From contig JAZNHG010000025.1 in assembly GCA_045576855.1 (NCBI GenBank), positions 37,220 to 101,219 on the forward strand: DNA of 64,000 nucleotides, given 5' to 3'. This document shows positions 27,280 to 35,849 of this stretch, in pieces. The stretch's first letter is position 1, and the number at the start of each line of letters is the position of its first letter. The DNA comes from Colimorpha sp045576855 (GTDB taxonomy: Bacteria > Bacteroidota > Bacteroidia > Bacteroidales > P3). The position numbers were made by a program, and so were the translations under genes. The notes under the pieces are model-generated. The model searched no databases and had not been told where the DNA came from. It worked only from the letters and a program-made list of their open reading frames with translations.

Positions 27280-28326
27280 CTAGCAATTCTCCCATCGCTG
27301 GCGGGCAGCTTCAAGACCTTTGTGCAGCTGGCGTTGAAGAAGTTCTTTTGAGGGGAGTTCGGTCATATACTGCGCTACATTGATGCCGGATTTGTCGAGT
27401 TGCAGCAGTTCTATCTGCTCGTCGCCACCTTCGGTGCAGAGCAACAGGCCGAGGGGTTGTTCCTCTCCAGCCTCCATCTCGTGGGATTCGAGCCAGCGCA
27501 GATACAGCTCCATCTGGCCTTTGTACTGCGCCTTGAATTTACCGAGTTTCAAATCGATGGCTATCAGCCGGTGCAGCCTGCGATGGTAGAAAAGCAGGTC
27601 GAGATAGAAGTCCTCGCCGTCAATAATCATCCGCTTCTGCCGCTCGACGAATGTGAAGCCATTGCCCAACTCCAGTATAAACTGCTCCAGATGTGCCACA
27701 AGACTGTCCTCAAGACTCTTTTCGCTATACATCCCCTTCAGTCCTGTAAATTCTAAGAAATAAGGACTTTTGAAGACAAGGTCCGGGGTGAGGACGTTGT
27801 TTTCCCGCAGTTCCGACAGCTCCTGTTTGATCAGTTCGTCTGGTTTCGTCGCAATGGCAGTACGCTCGTAGAGCATACCGTCAATCTCCTTGCGCAATTG
27901 GCGAATTGACCATCTTTCGGAAGCTGCCAACGTCAGGTAGAATTCCCGTTGAAGATCGTCTTTTAAAGGTAAAATCTCTGTTATATGCGACCACGTCAAT
28001 TGTGTCGACACTGCCGACACAATTTTCAACTCAGGGAACTCTTGTGCGAATTGCATCATCCGCCAAATGCTACGTGGCTCAAATCCCTTACTGCCAAATT
28101 CCAACTGTAATTGTGTCGACACTGCCGACACAATCCGTTTCCCGTATTCAGCGCGCTCGTTGCCAAGCACTTCTCGATTAATCCGCTCGCCGATATGCCA
28201 ATACATCAGGGTAAGTTCGGCATTGACATTTACTGCAACCCGACTGCGTGTCTGGTTGATTATCTGCCGCAAGTCGTCAACCAACGGCATAATATTATTA
28301 TTCTGTATAGTTATGCTGTCTGCCAT
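27280..28326 (-). CDS. DUF1016 / PDDEXK (YhcG-type) nuclease
   Basis: A 348-residue protein with an N-terminal DUF1016_N helical domain (YWHIGERINREVLGNERAEY) and a C-terminal PDDEXK_10 nuclease domain. FTFVERQKR is followed by DFYLDLLFYHRRL and IAIDLKLGKFKAQYKGQME, which supply the D-ExK-type catalytic residues. Such proteins are common in defence islands and near restriction genes. Two identical 25-bp palindromic segments (27999-28023 and 28110-28134) encode the peptide VSAVSTQ twice. A promoter -7 element lies 29 bp upstream. Confidence 0.87.
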   Translation of the reverse strand: MADSITIQNNNIMPLVDDLRQIINQTRSRVAVNVNAELTLMYWHIGERINREVLGNERAEYGKRIVSAVSTQLQLEFGSKGFEPRSIWRMMQFAQEFPELKIVSAVSTQLTWSHITEILPLKDDLQREFYLTLAASERWSIRQLRKEIDGMLYERTAIATKPDELIKQELSELRENNVLTPDLVFKSPYFLEFTGLKGMYSEKSLEDSLVAHLEQFILELGNGFTFVERQKRMIIDGEDFYLDLLFYHRRLHRLIAIDLKLGKFKAQYKGQMELYLRWLESHEMEAGEEQPLGLLLCTEGGDEQIELLQLDKSGINVAQYMTELPSKELLQRQLHKGLEAARQRWENC

Positions 28327-28354
28327 TAGATAGTTGTTAGCTATTTTTTGTTTG

Positions 28355-28362
28355 CAAAGATA
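28355..28362 (-). promoter_or_regulatory. -7 element upstream of DUF1016 gene
   Basis: TATCTTTG followed by C on the minus strand, with TTTT 19 nt upstream as an imperfect -33 box. Confidence 0.6.
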
Positions 28363-28399
28363 CGAATTATATTTTAATCAAAAAAATCTTATTGTAGAA

Positions 28400-28700
28400 T
28401 TAGGGTTCCGTGTAGCCATCCCAATGTTGGCGGACGGCCTCATGTCTTTTGTGTGACTGGCGTTGCAGAAGCTCTTTGGATGAATATTGTATCATACACG
28501 GTCTTGGTTTCATGGGTGCGCTTGCTCCAATGCTTGACAACTGCCATAGTCAGATAGAATTCACGTGTCAGCGGTTCCTTAATGGGCATAACCAACAGGA
28601 GGTGAGACCACGTCAATTGCCGCGCCACCTGCGCGACAAATTGTTTCCCATAGGTAGCGCGCTTGTTTCCAAGTACGTCCCTTTTGATACGTTCGCTGAT
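28400..28700 (-). pseudogene. decayed DUF1016 nuclease remnant
   Basis: Translation of the minus strand gives ISERIKRDVLGNKRATYGKQ, matching the N-terminal domain of the intact neighbour (IGERINREVLGN). It then jumps to TWSHLLLVMPIKEPLTREFY without the intervening ~35 residues. After a further large deletion and a frame change it continues as SSKELLQRQSHKRHEAVRQH and stops at 28400, matching the C-terminal SKELLQRQLHK of the intact gene. It therefore lost most of the nuclease domain. Its 5' part has been read through, in another frame, as the tail of the DUF3089 gene. Confidence 0.85.
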
Positions 28701-29611
28701 GTTCCGGCCGTCCACCGTGCGGCCCGGAGGGCCATGCTGCGGTGGAGGCTTTGGCGGTATATGGTGATGTCGAGGCGGTGGTAGTTTCCGTCGCGGCCGA
28801 TGAGGGGGAGCATATAGTCGCCCGTGTAGCCGTCGACCACTGTCAGCAGCGTGGCTGTATCGAAGATGACGGTGAGGGTGTCGCCATTGTAGACCCAGGT
28901 GGCCGGTGTGGCGTCGGTGTGCCAGTTGACGGGGTTGATGCCCAGGCGGTTGCCGTCGCTGAGCATCGGGATGGCGCATTCGGGCGAGCGGACGCTGTTG
29001 TAGCAGATGGTGACGCCGAGGTCAGTGCTGTCCTGGGCTGCACGGATATGGCCACCGGCGGCGGCAAGGTCGTCGTCGGTCACCTTCCAGCCTATGACAT
29101 AGGCCGACACCATGCGGCTGTAGGCCTCGTCGCTCATCGTACGCAGCAGCTCCACCACTCCCTGCGCCCCCTGGCTGAAGCCCATGAGGATGAAGGGGCG
29201 GCCGCCGTTGCAATGCTCCAGGTAGTATTGGAAGGCGCTCTGCACGTCGCCCATAGCCAGCGGGGCCCGTGCGGCCAGCAGCGAGTCGCTGGTGTAGGTC
29301 TCCAGCGTGCACTGACGGTAGTAGGGCGAGAAGAAGTTGAAGCCAGTGCCGTACATATGGTCGATGCCCTGCATCTCGCTCAGCAGCAGGGCGCGGATGC
29401 TGTCGAGGGTGACGTCGGCATAGTGCATCACGGTGCCGCAGTGCGTGTAGTCTGCTGTCTCGGTGGAGGTGATGTAGAACAGGTCCACATCGCAGCCACG
29501 CTCCGCCGTGTACCACATCGAGGTGTCGGCATAATCTATTCCGGCTTCATGCCTGCAGCCAACCATCGCGATGCTCAGCACCGCCAGGCGCAATACAAAT
29601 CCTTTCTTCAT
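28613..29611 (-). CDS. DUF3089 alpha/beta-hydrolase-like lipoprotein with foreign C-terminal tail
   Basis: A 332-residue lipoprotein. I chose ATG 29611 because it gives a signal peptide ending in AMVGC; the in-frame ATG at 29635 only adds residues in front of it. The DUF3089 family is related to alpha/beta hydrolases, and the nucleophile elbow GFSQG is present (ILMGFSQGAQG). The family match ends near NYHRLDITIYRQSLHRSMAL. The last ~30 residues (after RAARWTAG) are an out-of-frame reading of the DUF1016 remnant, so the natural stop has been lost. Substrate unknown. Confidence 0.8.
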   Translation of the reverse strand: MKKGFVLRLAVLSIAMVGCRHEAGIDYADTSMWYTAERGCDVDLFYITSTETADYTHCGTVMHYADVTLDSIRALLLSEMQGIDHMYGTGFNFFSPYYRQCTLETYTSDSLLAARAPLAMGDVQSAFQYYLEHCNGGRPFILMGFSQGAQGVVELLRTMSDEAYSRMVSAYVIGWKVTDDDLAAAGGHIRAAQDSTDLGVTICYNSVRSPECAIPMLSDGNRLGINPVNWHTDATPATWVYNGDTLTVIFDTATLLTVVDGYTGDYMLPLIGRDGNYHRLDITIYRQSLHRSMALRAARWTAGTSANVSKGTYLETSALPMGNNLSRRWRGN

Positions 29612-29634
29612 GGTTTGAATTGTCTTATTGGGCA

Positions 29635-30219
29635 CTATTCGGCATTGATGTCGAATACAATGCTGATGCTGTGGCTCTCTGCATTTCTGGGATAAAGTTC
29701 CTCTGTCATGACGGGGAGGACGACCAAGAAGCGGTGGCCAGCGTGAATGGTGAAGGACTGAGCATCGTATGGGTCATAGAACATATTGTCGCGGATGGAA
29801 TAGAGGGTGTAGGTATCGGATCCGAGCACGCGGAGCTCCACCATATCGTCGCTGCCGATGGTGTTGTTGTATATAAACTCGGGCTTTCCGCCGGTATATG
29901 ATAAGCCGCCACGTTGCAGAGTTATGCTTTTGCCTGCAGGGGCGGTGCCTTCAAGCATGATGAATGTGTTCTTCACGAGTTTTCCGTATTCCCCGATGAG
30001 GTTTTCCGATTCCACTTGGTCGACCTTCACGCTGCCACGATTGCTTGATGCAGACAGATGCATAGTGCTGTCGTGGTCGGCGGCGAAGCTGACCGTGTAG
30101 TCGATGGTGTATTCCATCTTGCCGTCATTGTCCCAGCCGGGAGTGTTTTTCGGGTTCTGGCTGCAGCCAGTCAGCGCCATCAGTGTAGTAATTGCTATGA
30201 ATATGACCTTGTTACTCAT
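29635..30219 (-). CDS. hypothetical lipoprotein
   Basis: A 194-residue protein with a signal peptide ending in the lipobox LTGC (Cys19). The mature part is beta-rich, with no family I recognise. It ends 23 bp before the start of the DUF3089 lipoprotein gene, so the two may be co-transcribed from here. Likely periplasmic-side lipoprotein; function unknown. Confidence 0.7.
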   Translation of the reverse strand: MSNKVIFIAITTLMALTGCSQNPKNTPGWDNDGKMEYTIDYTVSFAADHDSTMHLSASSNRGSVKVDQVESENLIGEYGKLVKNTFIMLEGTAPAGKSITLQRGGLSYTGGKPEFIYNNTIGSDDMVELRVLGSDTYTLYSIRDNMFYDPYDAQSFTIHAGHRFLVVLPVMTEELYPRNAESHSISIVFDINAE

Positions 30220-30272
30220 ACAGCAGTTAGTTGCAAGAATATGCAGGCGGAACGCTTGTGCTAATCATAAAA

Positions 30273-30296
30273 AAAGGCATCCTGAAAGATGCCTTT
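30273..30296 (-). terminator. rho-independent terminator
   Basis: AAAGGCATC and GATGCCTTT form a 9-bp stem with a 6-nt loop. On the minus strand it is followed by a run of T, just past the lipoprotein gene at 30312-30755. Confidence 0.8.
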
Positions 30297-30311
30297 CCTT
30301 TTATGTCTCTT

Positions 30312-30755
30312 TTACTCCCCCACCGTAGGTCGAGTGCGGCTGAGCGTGCAAGACAAATTGCCGCGAACGGTATTGGAGCCCTCGTAGAGGTAACGGTATT
30401 TGCCTTCAATCTGGAGGGTCTTTGAGGTGGCATCATAGACGGTGAAGGTGATGACCAAATGCTCGTCTACATTCGCACGCGGGGTGCACGTAGCAGTAAC
30501 GGTGTTGTCGCGCAGTATCCATTTGAATATCTTGCCCGGCTCGGTGTTGACAACAAGCGTGTCTACGGGTTTGATAATCATCTCGGCGCCAGCCCAATTG
30601 AAGCCAGTGACTGTGTCGGGAGCCAAGGTGAGAGGGAAATACCAAGTGCCGGTGAGCTGGCTTTCCTCTACCTGAAACTCCTTGGAGCATGAAGTGGTTG
30701 TGAACAGCGTGGCTGCAACGAAGAGCAGCATACCCAGTTTGAAAATTGTCTTCAT
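30312..30755 (-). CDS. hypothetical lipoprotein (lipocalin-like size)
   Basis: A 147-residue lipoprotein with lipobox TTSC (Cys23). The segment SQLTGTWYFPLTL followed by alternating beta-strands resembles the small lipocalin-like or DUF-type lipoproteins common in this phylum, but I cannot assign a family with confidence. It is a single-gene unit closed by a clear terminator. Confidence 0.7.
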   Translation of the reverse strand: MKTIFKLGMLLFVAATLFTTTSCSKEFQVEESQLTGTWYFPLTLAPDTVTGFNWAGAEMIIKPVDTLVVNTEPGKIFKWILRDNTVTATCTPRANVDEHLVITFTVYDATSKTLQIEGKYRYLYEGSNTVRGNLSCTLSRTRPTVGE

Positions 30756-30800
30756 ATTTTATTATACTTTTTTATTGTTTTCCCAATCAATTGTGTACCC

Positions 30801-32072
30801 TTAACGAGATTGTATGTCGTTTATTGTGTGGGGTGTGAAAAAAAGTTGCTTGAACGATTGTCCGCCGGCACGCACGATATAGATGCCCTTCGGCAGTGAC
30901 CATACCGTAGCCAACGGCCAACGGCCGGATGCCACAGGACGGCCGGCGACATCGAAGACTACCACGTCTGTACCCTGCGGCAGGTCGTACACCGAGGTCC
31001 ATTTTTGTACGTCAGCCTCCGGCACAGACGGCACCGCATTGTTACCGGGCAGCGTGTATATCTCCTCGATATAGGCGATAAAGGGTTCACACATCGAGCG
31101 CCAATAGGAGGGCAACAAGTTACTGCTGAGTGTCTTCACAGTGGAGATTTCCATTGTCATCTCCAGGCAATGATGGTAGTAGTTCATATAGTCCTGTCGG
31201 CCACCATGTATGACATACCAGTCACCCCCGGCAATAACACCACTGCTGTTGACATCGCGGAAACGTTGCGGGTCCACCTCGCGGGCGGCCTCGACAAAGC
31301 GCTTGCCCACACTGCGCCACCAGTCGGCCTGGGGATGCGGGTTCTGGACCGAGGTGAAGCAGTCCCAGGGATAGTTCATCACCTCGCTGCCGCCATGCAG
31401 ATTGGCACTGAGGACGAAGCGGTGGCGCTCCACATACTGGACCATATATTCGTTTTCCTGTGGCAAAGCCGACTTGGCACCGCTGCCGAATGGGTCCGGG
31501 AAATTGCGGTTGAGGTCGACATAATTGGCATTGTATCGGATAGAGCCCTGCACGGTATGGTTGCCGGCATGATAGGTACCGTCGGGATTAGCCAAAGGAT
31601 TGATACACACGTGCACGCGGTCGAGTAGCGTCGTAAGACGTGGCGAGATGCCATAGCTGCCGAGCAGTGTATCAATCAGACGGAGCATCAGTACATAGGC
31701 CGTCACCTCGTCGCCGTGGATGGTAGAGGAATAAAAGAACTCAGGCTTCGTGCTGTCGGCAGGTGCGGAGCCGAGTTCAAGACTCAGGATGAGACGGTTC
31801 TGCACCGAGTAGCCGATAGTGTCAAGCTTGCACAGAGTTGGGTATTCATCCGCCCAGCGCTGCATCATGGCCACGTAGAGTTCGTAGGTAGGATAGCGGT
31901 CCCACGAAGCCATATCGCTGAGGGTGGAGGCCATCGCCACAGCCTTGGCGCCAAAGTCTTCCTGCACCGGCGGCAATGCATCAGGCCTGACCTTGAAGGG
32001 GCCATCTTGAGCACCGACAGCCACCGGCATCAATGCCAACAGCGTTATCAGTATAATGGCATGACGTCTCAC
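30801..32072 (-). CDS. secreted M14 zinc carboxypeptidase with T9SS type A sorting domain
   Basis: A 423-residue exported metallopeptidase. A signal peptide ends near AVGAQ. The zinc ligands are His and Glu in STIHGDEVTAY and His in SANLHGGSEV; the substrate arginine/asparagine motif is DLNRNFPD; the catalytic glutamate lies in LEMTMEIS. The last ~75 residues (VVVFDVAGRPVASG, LPKGIYIVR) are a Por-type C-terminal sorting domain, so the enzyme should be moved across the outer membrane by type IX secretion. It overlaps the HMA gene by 4 bp and follows it in the same operon. Confidence 0.9.
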   Translation of the reverse strand: MRRHAIILITLLALMPVAVGAQDGPFKVRPDALPPVQEDFGAKAVAMASTLSDMASWDRYPTYELYVAMMQRWADEYPTLCKLDTIGYSVQNRLILSLELGSAPADSTKPEFFYSSTIHGDEVTAYVLMLRLIDTLLGSYGISPRLTTLLDRVHVCINPLANPDGTYHAGNHTVQGSIRYNANYVDLNRNFPDPFGSGAKSALPQENEYMVQYVERHRFVLSANLHGGSEVMNYPWDCFTSVQNPHPQADWWRSVGKRFVEAAREVDPQRFRDVNSSGVIAGGDWYVIHGGRQDYMNYYHHCLEMTMEISTVKTLSSNLLPSYWRSMCEPFIAYIEEIYTLPGNNAVPSVPEADVQKWTSVYDLPQGTDVVVFDVAGRPVASGRWPLATVWSLPKGIYIVRAGGQSFKQLFFTPHTINDIQSR

Positions 32073-32383
32073 TTCCGTGCTTTTTTCTGTTTCTCAACTG
32101 CCTTGTCGCTGACCACCCGGGTGTCGCGACCAATCTTCTTCATAGCCGCCTGAAGCTTCTCCACGTTGGTCTTCGAGGGGTCATAAGTGATAGTGACCGT
32201 CTGCTTCTCACGGTCGGTCTCGATTTTCACCACCCCTTTCTCGAAACGCAAATTGCCCTTGATCTTGTCTTCACAATTCTGGCAATGCATGATGGGCTCA
32301 GGAGTGAACACCACCTGGCGCAGATCGCGGCCTCCGAGGGCGAAAAGTACAGCGGCAATCATCATAATCAATGTCTGTTTCAT
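32069..32383 (-). CDS. exported heavy-metal-associated (HMA) domain protein
   Basis: A 104-residue protein with an N-terminal hydrophobic signal segment and one HMA domain. The metal site is HCQNC, a CxxC motif, followed by the GVVKIETDREKQTVTI strands. Such domains bind copper or similar soft metals. It lies between a TonB-dependent receptor gene upstream and an M14 peptidase gene downstream, with a 4-bp overlap to the latter. An HMA protein beside a TonB receptor suggests periplasmic delivery of a metal taken up by that receptor (inference). Confidence 0.85.
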   Translation of the reverse strand: MKQTLIMMIAAVLFALGGRDLRQVVFTPEPIMHCQNCEDKIKGNLRFEKGVVKIETDREKQTVTITYDPSKTNVEKLQAAMKKIGRDTRVVSDKAVEKQKKARK

Positions 32384-32394
32384 ATCCTTTTTTA

Positions 32395-32471
32395 TTTCTA
32401 AATTCTAATTTCTCAATTCTGAATTTTCAATTTTCAATTCTCAATTCTCAATTTTCAATTTTCAATTTTCA
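32395..32471. repeat. CAATTTTCAATTCT word array
   Basis: TTTCTAAATTCTAATTTC is followed by repeated TCAATTTTCAATTCTCAATT units, joining two dialects seen elsewhere (15258-15341 and 20647-20681). It fills the gap between the receptor and HMA genes. Confidence 0.75.
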
Positions 32472-32472
32472 A

Positions 32473-34470
32473 TCAGTCTCTCCACAGGTGCATTCTCACA
32501 CCGGCATAGGCCATAATGCCATAGACGGGTCCCCAGAGCATTGTGGGGTCGAACTCGGCCGACCAGGGGTTGTCGGCAGCTATGACGGGCACCGGCTGAC
32601 GGTAATTGGTCAGGTTTTCGCCGCCAATATACACACTCATATGACGGAAGTCACGAGTGATTTGCAGATTTATCTGCGGATAGGCCGGGAATGACTCATC
32701 CCATGCAGGGGTGCCGTCGGCCAACATGCGCGGCGTAGGCATACGTCCCGGACCATTGAGCTGCAGGGTCAGGTCCACATGCCACAAGGCCATCATAGGC
32801 TCCCAACTGACGGTCAACAACCCCTTGTAGCGGCTCTGCAACGGCTTCTCCAGCAGTCGACCGTCATAGGTACAACGCACATCATTCATACGGAATGCTG
32901 CCATAGCCTCCCATTCGTCGTTGAATGTATAAGTAGCATCCAGCTGCAATGTGTGAGAATATGAAGTTCCCTCCAAAGCTGTAATGAGTATCTTTGTGGG
33001 GTCGCTGTCGAAATCGACCACCGCCTGCTGACGGAAATCCGTGTAGTAGTATTCTGCGTTGAGGGTCACCGTACGACCACCGACAGGGATATAGAACGAG
33101 GCACAGATACCACTGTTCCACGCTTCTTCCTGGGGCAGATTGCGCTCCACCACCATCGTACGGCCCGACGCTATCAGATAATGGTTCTCGGCCCAGGGCC
33201 GAGGAGTGCGATAGCCCTTGCCGACCGAACCGCGCAGCGTCAGCCAATCCACAGGGAGCCATTTCACATGCAGACGCGGGGTGACATAGGTACGGTCGTA
33301 AAGCGTGCTATGGTCCACACGTAAGCCGCCCATTGCTGTCAGGCGGTAGCTGGGTTTGTACGTGTACTGGGCATAGGCACCCGGAGTGTACTCCTCCACA
33401 ACCCAGCCCGCCTGCGCCCAATGGGGCGGATCCAGGGATTCAGTCTCATGTACTCCGCTGAAACTGATTCCGGCCGAAAGCTGATGCGCAGCGCTGAAAT
33501 CATGCTCCAGCATCAGCTGTGCATACACATCCTGCTGGTTTTCCGTGTAATATTTGGCGCCAAATGCACCATCCATCCACTGGCCATGCACATTACCCAT
33601 GAAGGCAAGATTGGTATTATGCTCGCGGTCTATCAGATAGGCATGCTTCATGTATGCCTCCACCCCGTGCGACAATATGTCTATCGCAAATGGTGTTGCT
33701 GTCGACAGCTGTCCGCCCGTACGATGCTCATTCAGATAGACCACCCCGGCATGCATGATATAGCGTCCACGACGATACTTCCATCGGTTCTGCAGCTGCA
33801 GCTGCTCCACGGCCGGCATATCTATCCAGCCGTCGCTATTCATGTCGTGGTGCATCCATTCATGCTCATAGTGTGCAAATATTTCACTGCTCAGATAACG
33901 GTTCAGATGCAGGTTGCCCATCAGATTGCCTTCAGTCTTCAAATGGCTGTCTGTGTACAAATTAAGGAGCAGCCCCGGCTCATCGTCGGGCTTCAGATAC
34001 TCAACATCTATCTGGCCGGTAATGCTCTGCGGTCCATTCTTGACACTCGAGGCCCCTTTGCTGACGCTGATACTGCGCATCCAAGCGCCCGGCACACGCC
34101 CCAGCAGATAGGGCTGCGCGGCACCACCAGCCATAGGCAAGCCCTCGCAGAGCATCTGTACATACTGGCCACCCAGTCCCAACAATCGAATCTGGCGGGC
34201 ACCGACGGCGGCATCGCTATAGTTCACATCCACAGCGGGGTTGGCTACAAAGCTCTCACCTAGATTGCAACAGGCGGCACGGAATAGTTCGTCCTGCCCT
34301 ATCTCGCTGCCATTGACGGCGCCGGACATGCGCTTGATACCTTCCGACTTGGATTGAATAGAGACTTCCGGAAGTACACTTTGCCTCACTGTATCATTCT
34401 GTGCGCTGAGTGTGCCCAGTGCAGAAAAGAACAGAGTTGCGCTTATGAGTAGTTTTTTCATCGCTTTCAT
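32473..34470 (-). CDS. TonB-dependent outer-membrane receptor
   Basis: A 665-residue receptor with a signal peptide (ending LSAQ), a plug domain (about residues 30-150, SIQSKSEGIKRMSGAV onward) and a 22-strand barrel ending in an aromatic-rich strand (AYAGVRMHLWRD). No carboxypeptidase-regulatory N-terminal domain is present. I place the start at ATG 34470; ATG 34461 is nearly as good, and longer versions lose the signal peptide. The HMA gene downstream suggests a metal or metallophore as substrate. Confidence 0.88.
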   Translation of the reverse strand: MKAMKKLLISATLFFSALGTLSAQNDTVRQSVLPEVSIQSKSEGIKRMSGAVNGSEIGQDELFRAACCNLGESFVANPAVDVNYSDAAVGARQIRLLGLGGQYVQMLCEGLPMAGGAAQPYLLGRVPGAWMRSISVSKGASSVKNGPQSITGQIDVEYLKPDDEPGLLLNLYTDSHLKTEGNLMGNLHLNRYLSSEIFAHYEHEWMHHDMNSDGWIDMPAVEQLQLQNRWKYRRGRYIMHAGVVYLNEHRTGGQLSTATPFAIDILSHGVEAYMKHAYLIDREHNTNLAFMGNVHGQWMDGAFGAKYYTENQQDVYAQLMLEHDFSAAHQLSAGISFSGVHETESLDPPHWAQAGWVVEEYTPGAYAQYTYKPSYRLTAMGGLRVDHSTLYDRTYVTPRLHVKWLPVDWLTLRGSVGKGYRTPRPWAENHYLIASGRTMVVERNLPQEEAWNSGICASFYIPVGGRTVTLNAEYYYTDFRQQAVVDFDSDPTKILITALEGTSYSHTLQLDATYTFNDEWEAMAAFRMNDVRCTYDGRLLEKPLQSRYKGLLTVSWEPMMALWHVDLTLQLNGPGRMPTPRMLADGTPAWDESFPAYPQINLQITRDFRHMSVYIGGENLTNYRQPVPVIAADNPWSAEFDPTMLWGPVYGIMAYAGVRMHLWRD

Positions 34471-34505
34471 AAACGCAACCCGAAAGTATTTATTGTATAA
34501 TACCC

Positions 34506-35849
34506 TTATAAAATAATGCCGAATTTGATTGGGTATAGCTCTTGGCAACCATCCTTAAGCAGCGGCAGGGTGGAAACTTGGGCATAGAGACCCAATCCTT
34601 TGTACTGCACAGCCACACGCACATCGAAGCGGTAGGGGTTGAAGTATTTGTTCACCTCATAGTCCTTAACCTTCTGAGTGCCATTGGTTGTCTCGCTCTT
34701 GCGGCGCAGACCGGTGTTGTCTCCGCTCCAGTTGAGGCCCGGCAGAGCAGTAAGGCTGACATGCCAACGCTTGGGATTGCCGAATTCGAATTTCAGCGGC
34801 ACCACCACGCTGCGGGCCTTCAGGCGGGTATAACCCGTACCGGAACCGGCAGCGAAGGCCATCGGCGTAGCCGTCTCGTCGAAGCTCACCTCCGGAGTCT
34901 GGAAGTTGTAGCGGTCCCAATCCATACCCAGACCCGCCTTGAAGGCGAAGCCGCGCACATTGATGACCGGTATGTTGATGGCTAGCTGAATGTTGTGGAA
35001 GTTGGTGTTGACGGCAGCAGCACCCTCGACGCCGCTGAAACCGGCGCCCAGCTGGTCGCCCCAGTTGTGCCAACCCCAGGCGAAGTCAAGCTCAGTCTTC
35101 CACGGGTGGCGATTCTTCTTGTGCGCAACCGTACGGGCGATTTCGCCGATGCCGGAGGTGATCTTGTCTGTCACGTCCAGCACCTCGTCGTATCCACCCT
35201 CCTGACGCTCGTGCTGAAGCACGCCGTCCTTGGTGAAGCGGCCGCTGTTGATGCGACCGAAGTCGCTGTTGGTGAAGAGGTTCTCGGTCACACCCTCGGA
35301 AGCCAGACGGCTGCAGAGATCGGAGGCGGCAAGGTCGATACGGCTGTAGTCGAGAGCATTGTAGCGCCCCACGCCGTACTGCACAGGGTTGGAGCTGGTG
35401 ATGCGCGAATAGTCCTCGGAATGCAGACGCATGTGGCGGGCGCGGAGGGTGTCCTTCACGTCGCCATTGTACTCGATGCGCGAGTAGTCTTCGGCATGCA
35501 GCACCAGGCTGTCCATCGGGGCGAAGTCGCCGATGAACGTCAGGTTGCTGAAGTCCTGCGTGTTGAAGACCATCGAGCGACCGGGCTTGAGGTAGAGGGT
35601 CACGTCGCTTTCGGGGCTGTTCAGCACCACCCGGGTGCCATTGCCGCTCTTGGCGGTCTTCTCGCCCAGCTGGCCGCTGTAGGCGAACTTGTCCTCGTCG
35701 CCCTGCACCACGCGCAGTGTGGCATAGTCCTCGAGGCGCACTTCAGTGACGGCGTCGGGCAGCGGCTGGGTCTTGTGCTCCTGGGCCAACCCTGTTGCGG
35801 GGAGCATCATGGCACTGGCCATTGCTGCAATAAGAATGTTGTGTTTCAT
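34506..35849 (-). CDS. GIN-domain plus outer-membrane beta-barrel protein
   Basis: A 447-residue exported protein with a signal peptide ending near GLAQE. The first ~230 residues form a parallel beta structure like the DUF2807 'head GIN' domain, with five related turns: EDYATL, EDYSRIEYN, EDYSRIT, LDYSRID, SDFGRIN. The remaining ~200 residues are a PorT-like membrane barrel (alternating aromatic strands, final strand ELYPIKFGIIL). It overlaps the anti-sigma gene by 4 bp and so belongs to the sigma operon. Function unknown; probably an envelope-stress or surface protein. Confidence 0.8.
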   Translation of the reverse strand: MKHNILIAAMASAMMLPATGLAQEHKTQPLPDAVTEVRLEDYATLRVVQGDEDKFAYSGQLGEKTAKSGNGTRVVLNSPESDVTLYLKPGRSMVFNTQDFSNLTFIGDFAPMDSLVLHAEDYSRIEYNGDVKDTLRARHMRLHSEDYSRITSSNPVQYGVGRYNALDYSRIDLAASDLCSRLASEGVTENLFTNSDFGRINSGRFTKDGVLQHERQEGGYDEVLDVTDKITSGIGEIARTVAHKKNRHPWKTELDFAWGWHNWGDQLGAGFSGVEGAAAVNTNFHNIQLAINIPVINVRGFAFKAGLGMDWDRYNFQTPEVSFDETATPMAFAAGSGTGYTRLKARSVVVPLKFEFGNPKRWHVSLTALPGLNWSGDNTGLRRKSETTNGTQKVKDYEVNKYFNPYRFDVRVAVQYKGLGLYAQVSTLPLLKDGCQELYPIKFGIIL

